Shown: positions 42,095 through 50,482 of the stretch, piece by piece | Numbering within the stretch: the first letter of the stretch is position 1 | Layout of the letters: every line of letters starts with the position of its first letter | Source: GCA-1730015 sp964583825 | Lineage (GTDB): Bacteria > Pseudomonadota > Gammaproteobacteria > Granulosicoccales > Granulosicoccaceae | Direction of reading: 5' to 3' | DNA: 64,000 bases | Assembly: GCA_964583825.1 (NCBI GenBank) | Contig: CAZOXM010000010.1 | Location: forward strand, 1-64,000 | Notes under the pieces: generated by a model | What the model was told of the DNA's origin: nothing | Seen by the model: the letters and a program-made list of their open reading frames with translations, nothing else | The model's database searches: none | Position numbers and translations under genes: made by a program

Positions 42095-42993
42095 TCGCGG
42101 GCATGCGCTTTCATTGAATTAACCAGCGTCATTTTGGACGTCGCCAGGTGGTTGCGCGCCGCTGCTGCGGTCTTGTCTTGATCGCGGCTCAACATCGCGT
42201 CTATATAGATAAGATGTTCGTGGATAGCGCATTCGTTGCGCACCCGCTCATCCGATTTATTCCACTGGAAGTGGTAGTGAAAAATTAGCGAAATCAGCTT
42301 CTGACACTCGGTAACAAAGCGGTTTGATACCACCCCGTTGATCACTGTGTGGAACCGCTCATCCAGCGCCGAGAAGTCGTGGTAGTCCGTCTCGATCCGA
42401 TCACGCAGACAGAGATGCTCGGCCTTCAGCGCCTCAAGCTGCGCCCAGACCGGATGCGCTCCCGGCAATTCAACCAATTGCTGAGCCGCGTTCAGCTCAA
42501 GCAGGGTGCGAAAGTCTGACAGCTCCAGCGCAAAATCGATCGTAAAACCTTCAAGCACCCAGCCACCCTTGGGGTGCCGCTCGACGATACTGAACCGGCT
42601 TAACGAGGTGAGGAATTCCTGCAAGGTGTGCGAAGCCACCTGAAATTCCTTCGACATTTGCGTGACATTTAGCACCGTTCCGCGCGGGACATCCATACGC
42701 AACAACCAGTCGAAAAAGCGCTTCTCCAACTCGTCAATATCAATGAGAATCGGCGGCCCTTCCATCTGATCGCCCCGGCGACTTCGTCGCCTGATCAGTT
42801 TCTGCCGGCCATCCCGTGCAATGATTCCCCGATCATCCATTTGCTCGAGCACGTTTCTTATCACGGTTCGGCTGACAGAAAACTGTTCGGCCAGCGCCAC
42901 CTCGGATGGCAGCTCGGCCCCGATCGCCTGGCCGTCACAGTAAGACAGGAGAGCGTTATAAGTCCTAACCATACGAACGTTCGTGCGCGCCAT
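42064..42993 (-). CDS. GntR-family regulator with FCD domain
   Basis: The 309-residue protein has an N-terminal winged helix (L-P-S-E-V-A-L-A-E-Q-F-S-V-S-R-T-V-I-R), then a second helix-turn-helix-like region (about 90-150), and an all-helical FCD ligand-binding domain in the C-terminal half. FadR-type FCD regulators bind small acids or sugar acids. Placed within the sugar cluster, it probably represses both divergent units. Two DNA-binding-like segments are unusual and noted separately. Confidence 0.87.
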   Translation of the reverse strand: MARTNVRMVRTYNALLSYCDGQAIGAELPSEVALAEQFSVSRTVIRNVLEQMDDRGIIARDGRQKLIRRRSRRGDQMEGPPILIDIDELEKRFFDWLLRMDVPRGTVLNVTQMSKEFQVASHTLQEFLTSLSRFSIVERHPKGGWVLEGFTIDFALELSDFRTLLELNAAQQLVELPGAHPVWAQLEALKAEHLCLRDRIETDYHDFSALDERFHTVINGVVSNRFVTECQKLISLIFHYHFQWNKSDERVRNECAIHEHLIYIDAMLSRDQDKTAAAARNHLATSKMTLVNSMKAHARDQAVTKVRAS

Positions 42994-43046
42994 CTAAGCC
43001 TTCTTATCTCATCCCAACGTGTCTGTATTATATTGCCGTACAAAAA

Positions 43047-43057
43047 AATTAAAAACA
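43047..43057. promoter_or_regulatory. Candidate shared regulator motif, copy 2
   Basis: This second copy of AATTAAAAACA lies between the divergent GntR gene and the sugar permease operon, about 60 nt upstream of the permease start. See the copy at 39947-39957. The context supports a control site, though the motif is short and AT-rich. Confidence 0.3.
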
Positions 43058-43109
43058 GTTGACCCACTCAAATCTCTTCGTATATAAATAATTAAGTACA
43101 TTTCTCTGC

Positions 43110-44138
43110 ATGAGAGGCATCAACATGTCCACCGGGACGGTCAAAACAAAACTGCGTTTTTTGCCGTCCGGTTCGGCGCTTCACAAGTTGTCTGCGCTGC
43201 TGACGCTTGTGCTTCTCATCGTCATTTTTTCTTTCACCAGCCCGGCATTTTTATCCGTGAATAACGGCCTGACTGTGCTGTTGCAAACATCGGTGATTGC
43301 ATTACTGGCCATCGGTATGACGATGGTCATTATCACGGGCGGTATTGACCTCAGCGTAGGCTCGATCCTCGCGCTGTCGGGGGTGGTGGCGGGTCTTATG
43401 ATCAAGTCGGGGCTTCCGGTTTACCCCGCCATGGCTTTCGGTGTTGTGGCAGGGGCGTTGTGCGGTCTGGCCAACGGGATGGTCATCACCAAGATGCGGA
43501 TCACACCCTTTGTTGCCACACTTGGCATGATGCTGATCGCACGCGGGATTGCGCTGCAGTTGACAGGCGCGGCACCGATCAGCCGTCTGGGTGAGGCGTT
43601 TGGCACCCTCGGCAACGGCGCGCTGTTCCGGGTGGTTGAAATGCAGCAGAACGGCTTTCCGAAAGTCATCTTTCCCGGCATCCCCTACCCCGCGATTCTT
43701 TTATTGATCATGGCATTGCTGGGTGCGTACCTGTTGAAAAAGCGTGAGATCGGGCGGCACATCTATGCTGTCGGCTCTAACGAGGAAGCCGCTCACCTGT
43801 CAGGTGTGAACGTGCACCGCACCAAGATCTGGGCTTATACCGCTTCGGGGGCGCTGGCAGGTCTCGCGGGTATGGTGCTGATGTCCCGCCTGTCCACCGT
43901 GCAGCCCAACGAGGGCGTGATGTACGAACTCGACGCCATCGCGGCCTCGGTCATCGGCGGTGCATCCTTAATGGGTGGCGTCGGCAGCATCTCGGGCTCC
44001 ATGATTGGCGCTTTCATCATCGGTGTTTTGCGCAATGGTCTGAACATGGCCGGCACATCCGCCTTCATTCAGCAAATCATTATCGGGATCGTCGTCATCG
44101 TGGCGGTCTACATCGATCAGGTTCGTAACAGGTCCTGA
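43110..44138 (+). CDS. Sugar ABC transporter permease (RbsC family)
   Basis: The 342-residue inner-membrane protein shows eight to ten hydrophobic segments and the RbsC signature with G-I-D-L-S-V-G-S-I-L-A-L-S-G and A-I-A-A-S-V-I-G-G-A-S-L-M-G-G-V-G. It forms the channel of a carbohydrate-uptake-2 importer. The gene heads the permease - binding protein - ATPase - dehydrogenase operon. Start at the ATG at 43110 or the in-frame ATG at 43125. Confidence 0.94.
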   Translation: MRGINMSTGTVKTKLRFLPSGSALHKLSALLTLVLLIVIFSFTSPAFLSVNNGLTVLLQTSVIALLAIGMTMVIITGGIDLSVGSILALSGVVAGLMIKSGLPVYPAMAFGVVAGALCGLANGMVITKMRITPFVATLGMMLIARGIALQLTGAAPISRLGEAFGTLGNGALFRVVEMQQNGFPKVIFPGIPYPAILLLIMALLGAYLLKKREIGRHIYAVGSNEEAAHLSGVNVHRTKIWAYTASGALAGLAGMVLMSRLSTVQPNEGVMYELDAIAASVIGGASLMGGVGSISGSMIGAFIIGVLRNGLNMAGTSAFIQQIIIGIVVIVAVYIDQVRNRS

Positions 44139-44169
44139 TCACGTAACCATCTTCCAGAGAGAAGAAGCC

Positions 44170-44211
44170 ATGAAAAAACCACTCACAACACTCACTACTC
44201 ACAACACCTAG
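44170..44211 (+). other. 13-codon leader frame copying the binding-protein start
   Basis: A short frame M-K-K-P-L-T-T-L-T-T-H-N-T with its own AGAAGAAG upstream ends in a TAG whose last bases begin the GAGAGG ribosome site of the binding-protein gene. The first codons resemble that gene's own start (M-K-K-L-L-T-T), so it looks like a partial duplication of the 5' end. Whether it is translated is unknown. Confidence 0.4.
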
Positions 44212-44221
44212 AGAGGAAATT

Positions 44222-45160
44222 ATGAAGAAACTACTCACCACAGCATTAGTCACAGGCATTCTGGCTGCAGGCGCGTCGGCCGTGACCGCTGGCGAAATCG
44301 CGGTGATCGTAAAAACCACGAACTCCAATTTCTGGCAGAACGTAAACAAAGGCGCTTCAGCGGCGATTGAAGGCATCTCCGATCACACGATGACTTTCAA
44401 CGGTCCGGCCTCTGAATCCGCAGTGAACGATCAGGTCTCGCTGGTTGAGAACGCGATCAACCGCGGCGTCGCAGGCATTGTATTGGCTCCGTCTGATCCC
44501 GATGCACTGGCACCGGTCGTCAAGCGTGCTTTCGAATCCGGTATTCCTGTTGCCATCATCGACAGCGGTCTGGCCGAAGGCAACGAGCAGTATTACCAGG
44601 CGTTCCTGTCCACCGATAATTGCGCCGCCGGTGAAATGGCAGCTCAGATGATGATCGACAATGCAGGCTCGACTGGTAACGTCGCCGTGATGTCCTACGT
44701 TGCCGGTGTTGGCTCCGAGATTGGTCGTGTGGGTTGCTTTGTCGAACACATTGGCAAAAATTCCGACATCGAGGTTGTCGGACCGTTCTACTCACAGTCC
44801 CAGATGGCGACGGCTCTGAACCAGACAACAGACGTTCTGGCTGCAAATGAGCTGGTTGGCATCTTCGGCGCCAACGAGCCAACCGCTATCGGCATGGGCC
44901 GCGCGCTGGAGCAGTCTGGCAAAGCCGGTCAGATCACCGCCATCGGCTTCGACGGCAATGGCGATCTGCAGGATATGGTGCGCTCTGGCACATTGCTGGC
45001 GACAGCCGTACAGGGGTCTTTCCAGATGGGCGAGCTTGGTGTCAAAGCGGTGGCCAATGTCATCGCTGGCGAAAAGGTTGAAAGTTTTATCGATACCGGC
45101 GTCGTGATGGTGACAAAGGAAAACATCGACGAGCCAGAAGCACAGAACGTTCTGTACTAG
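44222..45160 (+). CDS. Sugar ABC transporter periplasmic binding protein (RbsB-like)
   Basis: The 312-residue protein begins with a cleavable signal peptide (about 23 residues, M-K-K-L-L-T-T-A-L-V) and has the type I periplasmic fold with I-A-V-I-V-K-T-T-N-S-N-F-W-Q and the hinge-region I-G-F-D-G-N-G-D. It captures a monosaccharide for the permease; L-galactose or L-fucose would suit the neighbouring enzymes. A 10-bp hairpin follows its stop, consistent with higher expression of this subunit. Confidence 0.94.
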   Translation: MKKLLTTALVTGILAAGASAVTAGEIAVIVKTTNSNFWQNVNKGASAAIEGISDHTMTFNGPASESAVNDQVSLVENAINRGVAGIVLAPSDPDALAPVVKRAFESGIPVAIIDSGLAEGNEQYYQAFLSTDNCAAGEMAAQMMIDNAGSTGNVAVMSYVAGVGSEIGRVGCFVEHIGKNSDIEVVGPFYSQSQMATALNQTTDVLAANELVGIFGANEPTAIGMGRALEQSGKAGQITAIGFDGNGDLQDMVRSGTLLATAVQGSFQMGELGVKAVANVIAGEKVESFIDTGVVMVTKENIDEPEAQNVLY

Positions 45161-45168
45161 CCTCCCTC

Positions 45169-45198
45169 GCGGTCAGCGGGCTGCAGTTCGCTGACCGC
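45169..45198 (+). terminator. Attenuating hairpin after the binding-protein gene
   Basis: Arms GCGGTCAGCG (45169-45178) and CGCTGACCGC (45189-45198) are perfectly complementary around a 10-nt loop, followed by TCTTTC. It sits between the binding-protein and ATPase genes. Such structures stabilise the upstream message and let only part of transcription continue. Confidence 0.6.
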
Positions 45199-45225
45199 TC
45201 TTTCACCCAGGACAGATGGCGCGCC

Positions 45226-46011
45226 ATGCTTGATGCACACAACATCCAGGACCCACTGGTCCAGATGGTCGATATCTACAAACAATTTGGGGGTGTTCAC
45301 GCCGTCGAAGGTGTGTCTGTCGACCTCTATCGCGGTGAGGTTGTCGGTGTGCTGGGCCATAACGGGGCAGGGAAGTCCTGCCTGATGCGGATCCTGTCAG
45401 GTGCCATGTCGGCCACTGCAGGCGAAATTTTTGTCAACGGTCAAAAAGTAGCGGTGAATTCTCCACAGGATGCCAAGCGCTACGGCATCGAGACTATCTA
45501 CCAGACCCTCGCACTGGCTAATCACCTCGACGCACCCGCGAATCTGTTTTTGGGGCGTGAACTAAAAACCCGCTTCGGCAACCTCGATGATGCGCGAATG
45601 CTTAAAGAGGCGACAGAGGCGCTGCGCCAGCTGAACCCCAATTTTAAAAACCTGCGCGATCCGGTCACCCGCCTTTCCGGCGGCCAGCGTCAGGTCATCG
45701 CGATCGCGCGTGCCATCTATTTTCAGGCCAAAGTCCTGATCATGGATGAACCCACCGCTGCCCTCGGCCCGTCCGAGACAGCGATGGTGTCAGACCTGAT
45801 TTTGCGTCTTAAGAACGAAGGCATCGGCATTTTCCTGATCAGCCACGATATGCATGATGTGTTTGAACTCTGCGACCGGGTGATGGTCATGAACAAGGGC
45901 AACAACGTCGGGGCATTCAAGATCGACGACGTCGAGAAGGACGATATCCTGAGCCTGATTGTCAAAGGTACCTTGCCGGATGGATGGCAACCAAGAGGCG
46001 ACACCACATGA
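45226..46011 (+). CDS. Sugar ABC transporter ATPase, single domain
   Basis: The 261-residue protein has Walker A G-H-N-G-A-G-K-S, signature L-S-G-G-Q-R-Q and Walker B V-L-I-M-D-E-P-T-A-A-L. It matches one half of the doubled RbsA-type ATPase, so this importer uses a single-domain version (as in FrcA-type systems). It powers uptake by the permease and binding protein encoded upstream. Its stop overlaps the dehydrogenase ATG by 4 nt. Confidence 0.93.
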   Translation: MLDAHNIQDPLVQMVDIYKQFGGVHAVEGVSVDLYRGEVVGVLGHNGAGKSCLMRILSGAMSATAGEIFVNGQKVAVNSPQDAKRYGIETIYQTLALANHLDAPANLFLGRELKTRFGNLDDARMLKEATEALRQLNPNFKNLRDPVTRLSGGQRQVIAIARAIYFQAKVLIMDEPTAALGPSETAMVSDLILRLKNEGIGIFLISHDMHDVFELCDRVMVMNKGNNVGAFKIDDVEKDDILSLIVKGTLPDGWQPRGDTT

Positions 46012-47030
46012 AAGAACAGCGATCACCCATGCCAAGCGGCGTCGTTGTAGCGCCCGGCAAGTTTGCTGTTGAACAGCGCGACCACCTGCAAGACGCACCT
46101 GACGGCTGGGTTCTGATCGATATATGTTCGGTGGGCCTGTGTGGCACCGACTATCACATCCTTGAGGGCAAGCACCCTTACCTTGAATACCCGCGTGTCA
46201 TCGGCCATGAACTGAGCGGCCGGGTTGCCACCGCCGCCGCAGGCTGGAGCGAAGGACAACTTGTCGTCATCAACCCCTATCTGGCCTGTGGTGAGTGCCG
46301 TGCCTGTCGCAAAGGCAAACCGAATTGCTGTACCCGAATAGAGGTGCTGGGTGTGCATCGCGACGGCGGTCTGACCTCGCGCATCGCCGTCCCGGCCCGC
46401 AACCTGATCGACGCAACAGGCCTGTCACCGCGTCAGGCCGCCATGGTCGAATTTCTGGCGATCGGGGCGCATGCAGTGGCGCGTTCTGATGTAGCCAAGG
46501 GGGATGACGTGCTGGTCACCGGTGTCGGGCCTATCGGTCTGGGCACCGCTCTGTTCGCGCGACTGCGCGGTGCAAATGTATCTCTACTGGATCTGGAACC
46601 CGCACGGTTGGACAAGGCCGCCGGGGCATTCGATTTTACCTCCGGTTTCACCAGTATCGCTGCGGCCATGGAAGGTGGCTATCCCGATGGCTTTGACACC
46701 GTGTTCGATGCCACAGGTCACAAAGGTGCGATTGAGGCGGGCTTTCCCGCAATTGCCCATGGCGGGACTTATGTGCTGGTCAGCGTGGTCAAGGAAGACA
46801 TTTGTTTCAGTGACCCCGAATTTCACAAGCGCGAAATGCGCCTGATCGGCAGCCGCAATGCGCTGGCCGCTGATTTTGCCCATGTGATGGCCTCCATCCG
46901 CGACGGTGCCATCGACACGGATGCGCTCTGCTCCAGCGTGATCTCCCTTGATGAGCTCAAGGATGAGTTCGGCACACTTGCCCAAAGCCGCGCCGATCTC
47001 ATCAAAGTGCTGGTCGAACTGAAAGCATGA
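46008..47030 (+). CDS. Zinc alcohol dehydrogenase, L-galactonate-type
   Basis: The 340-residue medium-chain dehydrogenase has the catalytic zinc site (V-G-L-C-G-T-D-Y-H and G-H-E-L-S-G), the structural zinc cysteines C-G-E-C-R-A-C-x(7)-C, and a Rossmann fold with V-T-G-V-G-P-I-G-L-G. It resembles L-galactonate 5-dehydrogenase (LgoD) and L-idonate dehydrogenases. In this cluster it probably oxidises the aldonate made by the lactonase to a keto acid such as D-tagaturonate. The ATG at 46008 is chosen for its 4-nt overlap with the ATPase stop; 45984 would run into that gene. Confidence 0.88.
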   Translation: MKEQRSPMPSGVVVAPGKFAVEQRDHLQDAPDGWVLIDICSVGLCGTDYHILEGKHPYLEYPRVIGHELSGRVATAAAGWSEGQLVVINPYLACGECRACRKGKPNCCTRIEVLGVHRDGGLTSRIAVPARNLIDATGLSPRQAAMVEFLAIGAHAVARSDVAKGDDVLVTGVGPIGLGTALFARLRGANVSLLDLEPARLDKAAGAFDFTSGFTSIAAAMEGGYPDGFDTVFDATGHKGAIEAGFPAIAHGGTYVLVSVVKEDICFSDPEFHKREMRLIGSRNALAADFAHVMASIRDGAIDTDALCSSVISLDELKDEFGTLAQSRADLIKVLVELKA

Positions 47031-47332
47031 GGCCCGCATAACCTTCACGCTGCGTTTACACGCGGATAACAACATTGGCATTGCACTAAAGGGCTCACGG
47101 CGATACCTCAATCTTCACGTTCAATCAGCTCGGCTAACATATCTGCAGTAAACAATCGCATAAGCAATATACGGTAGCCAGACTGCAAGCATCCCATGTA
47201 CCAGTAGCACAGCCGACAGTGCCCGAACATACACTTACGCAGCATTACTAAGGGGACGCGAGCAACTATCGGTAAACACCGGTACGTTGGCAGGTGTGTA
47301 ACAAGTTGATCAACGTGATAACTGTTCCCTTA
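47031..47332. other. Non-coding boundary region
   Basis: This 302-nt stretch lies between the rightward sugar operon and the leftward MBL hydrolase. I find no frame with a ribosome site, no long inverted repeat and no mobile-element trace. It should contain the ends of both transcripts. Confidence 0.5.
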
Positions 47333-48190
47333 TTACAGAGTGATCTTTAGCCCGTCATGGCCAACGTGGAGCGGGCCGTCCCAGAATCTGGCAACGGCCT
47401 CATGCCAGTCTTTCTCGCTGTAGTTTGAATCATCCGCTGGAATAAGGTGTGTCAGGGCCAGCTGTTTTACTCCGGCGCGTGTTGCGATGCCGGCGGCATC
47501 ATGCGCGAAGGTATGTGAGCGCAACCAGTGCTCCATAAGTTTGTCGCTGCCATTGCCGATACGTTGCAACAGGGCAGGCAGTGCGCTTTCAAGCATGGCT
47601 TCATGGATGAGTAAATCTGCGCCGCGTGCGAAGTCTTCCATGGAAGCGATTGGTGCTGTATCCCCGGAGAACACCACATGGGTGTCTGCCGTTTTAAAGG
47701 ATAGCGCAAAGCAATCGGTCAGGGGCGGGTGCTCGGTTCGCATGGCTGAAACTGAGATGCCGTCTTGTTGGTAGACCGGGCCCTCGTCGATTACATGAAT
47801 GTTGATGAGGTTGGGCAGATCTGGTCTGCCTTCGTCTTCAATGCGCAGATCGATATCTGCTTTCATGGCAGCGGTAAATGCCTGCCAGTAGTTATCCAGG
47901 CCTGCCGGGCCGTAGACATCGACCGGCGTCTTGAGCCCTGCGGTCCAGGCGGTGTGTAATAGTGGCCCCAGTTCCAGGTAGTGATCCGAATGAAGGTGGG
48001 TAATAAACACCAGAGAAACGTCTTTGAGCTGCATGCCCTGATCAACAAGTCCTCTGGTAACGCCAAGCCCGCAGTCGACGACGATTTTTTTATCGTTTAA
48101 GACCAATAGACCGGATGTTGGCATTGAAGAACCGGGTCTGATAGCAGGTCCGCCCTTGGTGCCCAGCAGTGCGACATGGTCTTCTTTCAT
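47333..48190 (-). CDS. MBL-fold metallo-hydrolase
   Basis: The 285-residue protein has the metal motif F-I-T-H-L-H-S-D-H-Y, later V-F-S-G-D-T-A-P and L-T-H-L-I-P-A, in the pattern of RNase Z/arylsulfatase-like metallo-hydrolases. It is probably a hydrolase of a small ester, lactone or phosphodiester rather than RNase Z itself, which has a different exosite. It overlaps the aminotransferase start region by 4 nt and is the last gene of an IclR-aminotransferase-MBL unit. Confidence 0.88.
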   Translation of the reverse strand: MKEDHVALLGTKGGPAIRPGSSMPTSGLLVLNDKKIVVDCGLGVTRGLVDQGMQLKDVSLVFITHLHSDHYLELGPLLHTAWTAGLKTPVDVYGPAGLDNYWQAFTAAMKADIDLRIEDEGRPDLPNLINIHVIDEGPVYQQDGISVSAMRTEHPPLTDCFALSFKTADTHVVFSGDTAPIASMEDFARGADLLIHEAMLESALPALLQRIGNGSDKLMEHWLRSHTFAHDAAGIATRAGVKQLALTHLIPADDSNYSEKDWHEAVARFWDGPLHVGHDGLKITL

Positions 48191-49560
48191 TGCAAGCTCT
48201 GGTGTTGGGTTTGGCCTGCGCCGGCAAACCCTGCATCGAGGGACGACAGAATAGTGGTTGCATCCTGTTCAGTGAGAACCAGGGGTGGTGAGAGAATCAG
48301 GTTTGGTCCGGACACCCTTACCATTGCACCTGCCTGATAGGCAATTTCCTGTACCTGTCCCCCGATGGCCGCATCGACAGGCTTTTTAGTATGATGATCA
48401 CTCACCATCTCAATAGCCGTCATCAGTCCGTGCCCACCGCGTACATCGCCGATGATGTCATGTTTTTCCTTTAACGCAAGGCAGCCTTCATAGAGTTGTT
48501 TTCCGCGAGCGAGGGCGTTGTCTACAACATTTAAGCGTATCGTTTCCTTCAGGCAGGCGATGGCGGCAGCTGCTCCGACGGGGTGGCCGGAGTAGGTATA
48601 GCCGTGTCCGATTTTTGCGTCCGGATTGTCTTCAAAAGTATCTGCCATCTTGTGTCCAAGCATCAGAGCGCCAAACGGAAAATAGCCGTTGGTAATGGCC
48701 TTGGCCGTGCACATCATGTCGGGTTGAATGTTCCACAATCGAGCGCCGGACCAGGCTCCGGTGCGGCCATAGCCGGTGATGACTTCGTCTGTGATAAGCA
48801 GGATACCGTTGCGCGCGCAAATGTCCTTTACCATTGGTGCAAACGTTTTGTGTGGCGGTATCACGCCACCGGCGCCGAGGATGGGTTCCATAATGAAAGC
48901 CGCAATTGTATTGGCGCCCTGAAACGCTATTTCGTCTTCCAGAGCTGCAGCGCAAAGTTGAGCGAGGCGCTCGGGGTCGTCTTCGTTGAATGGGTTGCGG
49001 TAGGTATATGGCGCCGGAATATGAAAGCAACCGGGAAGCAGAGGCTCATAGGCGTTTCTGAAATTCGCGTTGCCGTTGACGCTGGCCCCGCCGATATGTG
49101 TGCCGTGATAGCCTTTTTTCAGACTCAGGAATTTTACCCGGCCGGTATCCCCTCGCAGTTTGTGATACTGCCGTGCCAGTCGCAGCGCTGTTTCAACCGA
49201 ATCGGAACCCCCTGAAGTGAAAAAAGATCGCGCCATTCCATCTGGTTTAAAAAAGTCGGCGAGCATATAGGACAGCTCGATGGCGGCATCATTTGATGTA
49301 CCGCGGAAAGTTGAATAGTAGGGCATTCTTTCCAGCTGAGCTGCAATGGCATCTTTAACCGGTTGGCATGAATATCCCAGATTTACATTCCACAACCCGC
49401 CAACTGCATCGACGACGGTATGGCCGTCAATGTCGGTGATATTCACGCCGGCAGATTCGGTAATAATTTTGGGTGGGTTGTCGATACTGTCTTTTGGAGA
49501 GGTCATCGGGTGCCACATCAAGCGCCCGTTGTGTGCTTTTAGAAAGTTTGAGTCTTTCAT
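48187..49560 (-). CDS. Class III aminotransferase (omega-amino acid:pyruvate type)
   Basis: The roughly 457-residue PLP enzyme has F-F-T-S-G-G-S-D-S-V-E-T-A, the cofactor-binding L-L-I-T-D-E-V-I-T-G-Y-G-R-T-G block and the Schiff-base lysine in C-T-A-K-A-I-T-N-G-Y. It is close to beta-alanine, taurine or 4-aminobutyrate:pyruvate aminotransferases, though the amino donor is uncertain. The ATG at 49560 is preferred; a longer frame from 49581 overlaps the IclR gene. It pairs with the MBL hydrolase gene by a 4-nt overlap. Confidence 0.9.
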   Translation of the reverse strand: MKDSNFLKAHNGRLMWHPMTSPKDSIDNPPKIITESAGVNITDIDGHTVVDAVGGLWNVNLGYSCQPVKDAIAAQLERMPYYSTFRGTSNDAAIELSYMLADFFKPDGMARSFFTSGGSDSVETALRLARQYHKLRGDTGRVKFLSLKKGYHGTHIGGASVNGNANFRNAYEPLLPGCFHIPAPYTYRNPFNEDDPERLAQLCAAALEDEIAFQGANTIAAFIMEPILGAGGVIPPHKTFAPMVKDICARNGILLITDEVITGYGRTGAWSGARLWNIQPDMMCTAKAITNGYFPFGALMLGHKMADTFEDNPDAKIGHGYTYSGHPVGAAAAIACLKETIRLNVVDNALARGKQLYEGCLALKEKHDIIGDVRGGHGLMTAIEMVSDHHTKKPVDAAIGGQVQEIAYQAGAMVRVSGPNLILSPPLVLTEQDATTILSSLDAGFAGAGQTQHQSLQ

Positions 49561-49577
49561 CCGGTGGGGTCCAATGC

Positions 49578-50372
49578 TCAAGATTCGTTAAGGGCTTGTG
49601 CCCAGGTGTGTTCGATGTGTTCAGGGACCTTACCGCCCCAGTTATAGGTGATTTGCCGGCTGGCTTTTATTAACTGTGATTTAACGGTATGTTCAAGTTC
49701 CGTCGTAAAGCGTGTCGCCACGCTGGCACAGGAGACCGTGCCTGCAAACAATTCTGTTTGATCAAACACGGGTGTTGCCAGACTATAAACATCGGTTTCA
49801 AAACTGCCGGCGGCTCGGCCGAATCCCGATGCGCGTGTGTTCCTGATGGACTCATTCAATGCGTCCGCCGAGGTGATGGTGTTTGGGGTAAAGCGCGTCA
49901 GTTTTTTTTTCGCAATATCCAAAAGTTCTGCCGGCCCGAATGCCAGTGCGCAGAGTCCGGATGAAGTGGCGTGTAGTGGGAATGTCTGCACATCCATAAT
50001 GACCCGAATACGGTGTTGCACGGATTCAATTGCGCTTAAAGGAAACAGCTTGTCGCCGGAGAGTACTGATACATGGGAAGTCTCACCGGTAGCTTCGGCG
50101 AGTTGTCGCAGTGGTTCCAGTGTGCCTTGTTTGCGAGGCACAGTGAGTTCGCGCATTTGTGCAAGCTGCAGAATCATTGGGCCGAGCCTATAGCGTTTAC
50201 TGATCGGGTTTTGTTCTGCCAGGCCTGCCTGCACCAGCGCTTTGAGGCGTCGATGCGTTGTGGCCTTGTCCCAATCAACCAGTCTGCATAAGGTCGACAG
50301 GCCGATCTCTGGATGGGTGGTGCTGAAAAAGTTCAGCAGTTCGAGGGTTTTAGTGGCTGAAGACATTTGCAC
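49578..50372 (-). CDS. IclR-family transcriptional regulator
   Basis: The 264-residue protein has an N-terminal winged helix (L-S-T-L-C-R-L-V-D-W-D-K-A-T-T-H-R-R-L) and a C-terminal effector domain. Members sense a small acid and control a neighbouring catabolic unit. It heads the leftward unit with the aminotransferase and MBL genes and is divergent from the tripartite transporter genes, so it probably regulates both. Start may be the ATG at 50366. Confidence 0.91.
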   Translation of the reverse strand: MQMSSATKTLELLNFFSTTHPEIGLSTLCRLVDWDKATTHRRLKALVQAGLAEQNPISKRYRLGPMILQLAQMRELTVPRKQGTLEPLRQLAEATGETSHVSVLSGDKLFPLSAIESVQHRIRVIMDVQTFPLHATSSGLCALAFGPAELLDIAKKKLTRFTPNTITSADALNESIRNTRASGFGRAAGSFETDVYSLATPVFDQTELFAGTVSCASVATRFTTELEHTVKSQLIKASRQITYNWGGKVPEHIEHTWAQALNES

Positions 50373-50389
50373 CAGAGGCTCCAGATAGA

Positions 50390-50445
50390 GAAATAGTTTG
50401 ACAGATAATACTTAACATGACAATCTTTAATCGAGCCACTATTTC
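50390..50445. promoter_or_regulatory. Divergent control region with 8-bp inverted repeat
   Basis: GAAATAGT (50390-50397) and ACTATTTC (50438-50445) are exact complements flanking a TTGACA (50398-50403), a consensus -35, between the IclR gene and the transporter gene. The repeat could be an IclR operator. The matching -10 for the rightward promoter is weak. Confidence 0.35.
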
Positions 50446-50482
50446 AAATAATGAACCATACAGGAATAAAAAGGAGAGCGAT

